Translations under genes and position numbers: made by a program
NCBI GenBank assembly: GCA_023250495.1
Contig: JAHFAP010000068.1
Span: 1 to 12,669, forward strand
DNA: 12,669 nucleotides
Source: Deltaproteobacteria bacterium
GTDB lineage: Bacteria; Desulfobacterota; Binatia; UBA9968
Reading direction: 5' to 3'
In this document: positions 12,216 to 12,669 of the stretch, piece by piece
Layout: each line of letters starts with the position of its first letter
How positions within the stretch are numbered: the stretch's first letter is position 1
Notes under the pieces: model-generated
Told to the model about the DNA's origin: nothing
What the model saw: only the letters and a program-made list of their open reading frames with translations
Database searches by the model: none

Positions 12216-12362
12216 TTACTTTCTTATTTTGGGGCTGTCCTTCTCCGGGAAATAGAGATCGCAGAACGGACAGTGAAAATCCATTCCCGATCCCAGCATG
12301 TGGGGATTGGCGACAAAGACTTTTTTGCATTTCGGACAGCTGACTTCGATGGTCTGACCCAT
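12216..12362 (-). CDS. 48-residue zinc-ribbon protein
   Basis: An ATG at 12362 preceded by TAGGACG opens a 48-codon frame ending TAA at 12218-12216. The sequence begins MGQTIEVSCPKCKKVFVANP and contains CPKC at 9-12 and CPFC at 31-34 (FHCPFCDLYF), a complete four-cysteine zinc ribbon. Its tail EKDSPKIRK is basic. It lies between the UbiD-like gene and the Mo-hydroxylase in the same orientation, so it may be a small metal-binding or assembly partner of the operon; that role is inference. Its clean zinc-site spacing and good ribosome-binding site support a real gene. Confidence 0.7.
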   Translation of the reverse strand: MGQTIEVSCPKCKKVFVANPHMLGSGMDFHCPFCDLYFPEKDSPKIRK

Positions 12363-12376
12363 TATTCGTCCTAAAA

Positions 12377-12448
12377 CAATTTTAAATTTTTAATTTTTAG
12401 TTTTGAGTTGAATTCAAAATTCACAATTCAGAATCCAAAATTACTCAA
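12377..12448. repeat. AT-rich inverted heptanucleotide array
   Basis: From 12411 rightwards the units AATTCAA, AATTCAC, AATTCAG, AATCCAA and AATTACT follow at exactly 7-base spacing. From 12379 to 12410 the units ATTTTAA, ATTTTTA, ATTTTTA and GTTTTGA run in the complementary orientation. The array fills the gap between the UbiD-like and zinc-ribbon genes, and its right edge overlaps the UbiD-like stop codon. Confidence 0.75.
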
Positions 12449-12669
12449 CACCAGTACGTGGTCCGGTCGAGAGGAATGTGCTGTAGAATCTCGCCCGGAA
12501 TGTAATTCTCCAGCTTGACCCGCTGCATCGCCTCATCCGGGCACTTCGACACCGGAGAGAACGGCCGATCCAAGGGCCGGGTGGCATCGACGATCATGCA
12601 CGAGGTCTTGATCTCGTCGAGCAGCGACGGGTCGAGATAGTTGCCGCGGAACAGCGGCTTCAAGATCGA
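12445..12669 (-). CDS. Probable UbiD-family decarboxylase, C-terminal end (partial)
   Basis: The frame is open to the right edge and ends TGA at 12447-12445, giving the last 74 residues of a gene that continues outside the window. A TTG at 12663 lies inside the frame but is unlikely to be the start. DPSLLDEIKTSCMIVDATRP resembles the UbiD C-terminal segment, where a DPS...S-x-x-I-x-DATRP stretch precedes the last helix. UbiD enzymes use prenylated FMN to decarboxylate or carboxylate aromatic and unsaturated acids. This fits the aromatic-pathway neighbours. The catalytic residues lie upstream, outside the window, so the assignment rests on the tail only. Confidence 0.55.
   Translation of the reverse strand, partial: SILKPLFRGNYLDPSLLDEIKTSCMIVDATRPLDRPFSPVSKCPDEAMQRVKLENYIPGEILQHIPLDRTTYWC

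Overview
The window looks like a piece of chromosome from an uncultured soil or subsurface bacterium of the Deltaproteobacteria-like, Binatota, Rokubacteria or NC10 type. This is an inference from gene content only: an NMT1/SsuA-type periplasmic binding protein, a CE4-fold deacetylase, a solitary xanthine-dehydrogenase-type molybdenum subunit and a UbiD-like tail in one neighbourhood, mixed with toxin-antitoxin and defence-like genes. No rRNA, tRNA, integrase or transposase was seen.

Layout. Positions 1-462 hold at most an unrecognised ORF end. Positions 463-1616 (minus strand) hold a Phd-type antitoxin and a zeta-type toxin kinase with a readable promoter. Positions 1707-1823 are the decayed 3' end of a deacetylase gene. 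A small antitoxin and PIN-domain toxin pair (1875-2574, plus strand) lies directly after it, and the intact deacetylase gene follows (2633-3496, minus). A 3-hydroxyanthranilate 3,4-dioxygenase gene (3685-4191, plus) is divergent from the deacetylase and converges on a secreted ABC-type substrate-binding protein (4265-5224, minus).

Upstream of the binding protein lies a short 3' remnant of a xanthine-dehydrogenase-type gene (5292-5342). It is followed by about 4.4 kb of accessory genes, all on the minus strand: a Fic protein, a pRiA4b ORF-3-like protein, a zinc-ribbon protein, a nucleotidyltransferase with a small overlapping partner, a four-helix-bundle protein with a stop codon before its last helix, and a broken WYL-domain regulator. 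GTTCAA-rich repeat arrays flank the four-helix-bundle gene. The window then returns to metabolic genes on the minus strand: a full-length molybdenum hydroxylase large subunit (9783-12137), a 48-residue zinc-ribbon protein (12216-12362) and the C-terminus of a probable UbiD-type decarboxylase running off the right edge.

How it fits together. The metabolic genes suggest uptake and breakdown of an aromatic or N-heteroaromatic compound: binding protein, Mo-hydroxylase, UbiD-like decarboxylase, ring-cleaving dioxygenase and an amide or acetyl hydrolase. The accessory genes sit in two islands. Each island is flanked by a fragment of a metabolic gene's 3' end on one side and the intact paralogous 3' end on the other (76/78 bases identical for the deacetylase pair, 32/34 for the Mo-hydroxylase pair). 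Several intergenic gaps carry inverted arrays of about 7-base units that abut gene ends. These two patterns, and the nucleotidyltransferase/partner pair, are the observations most worth following up.
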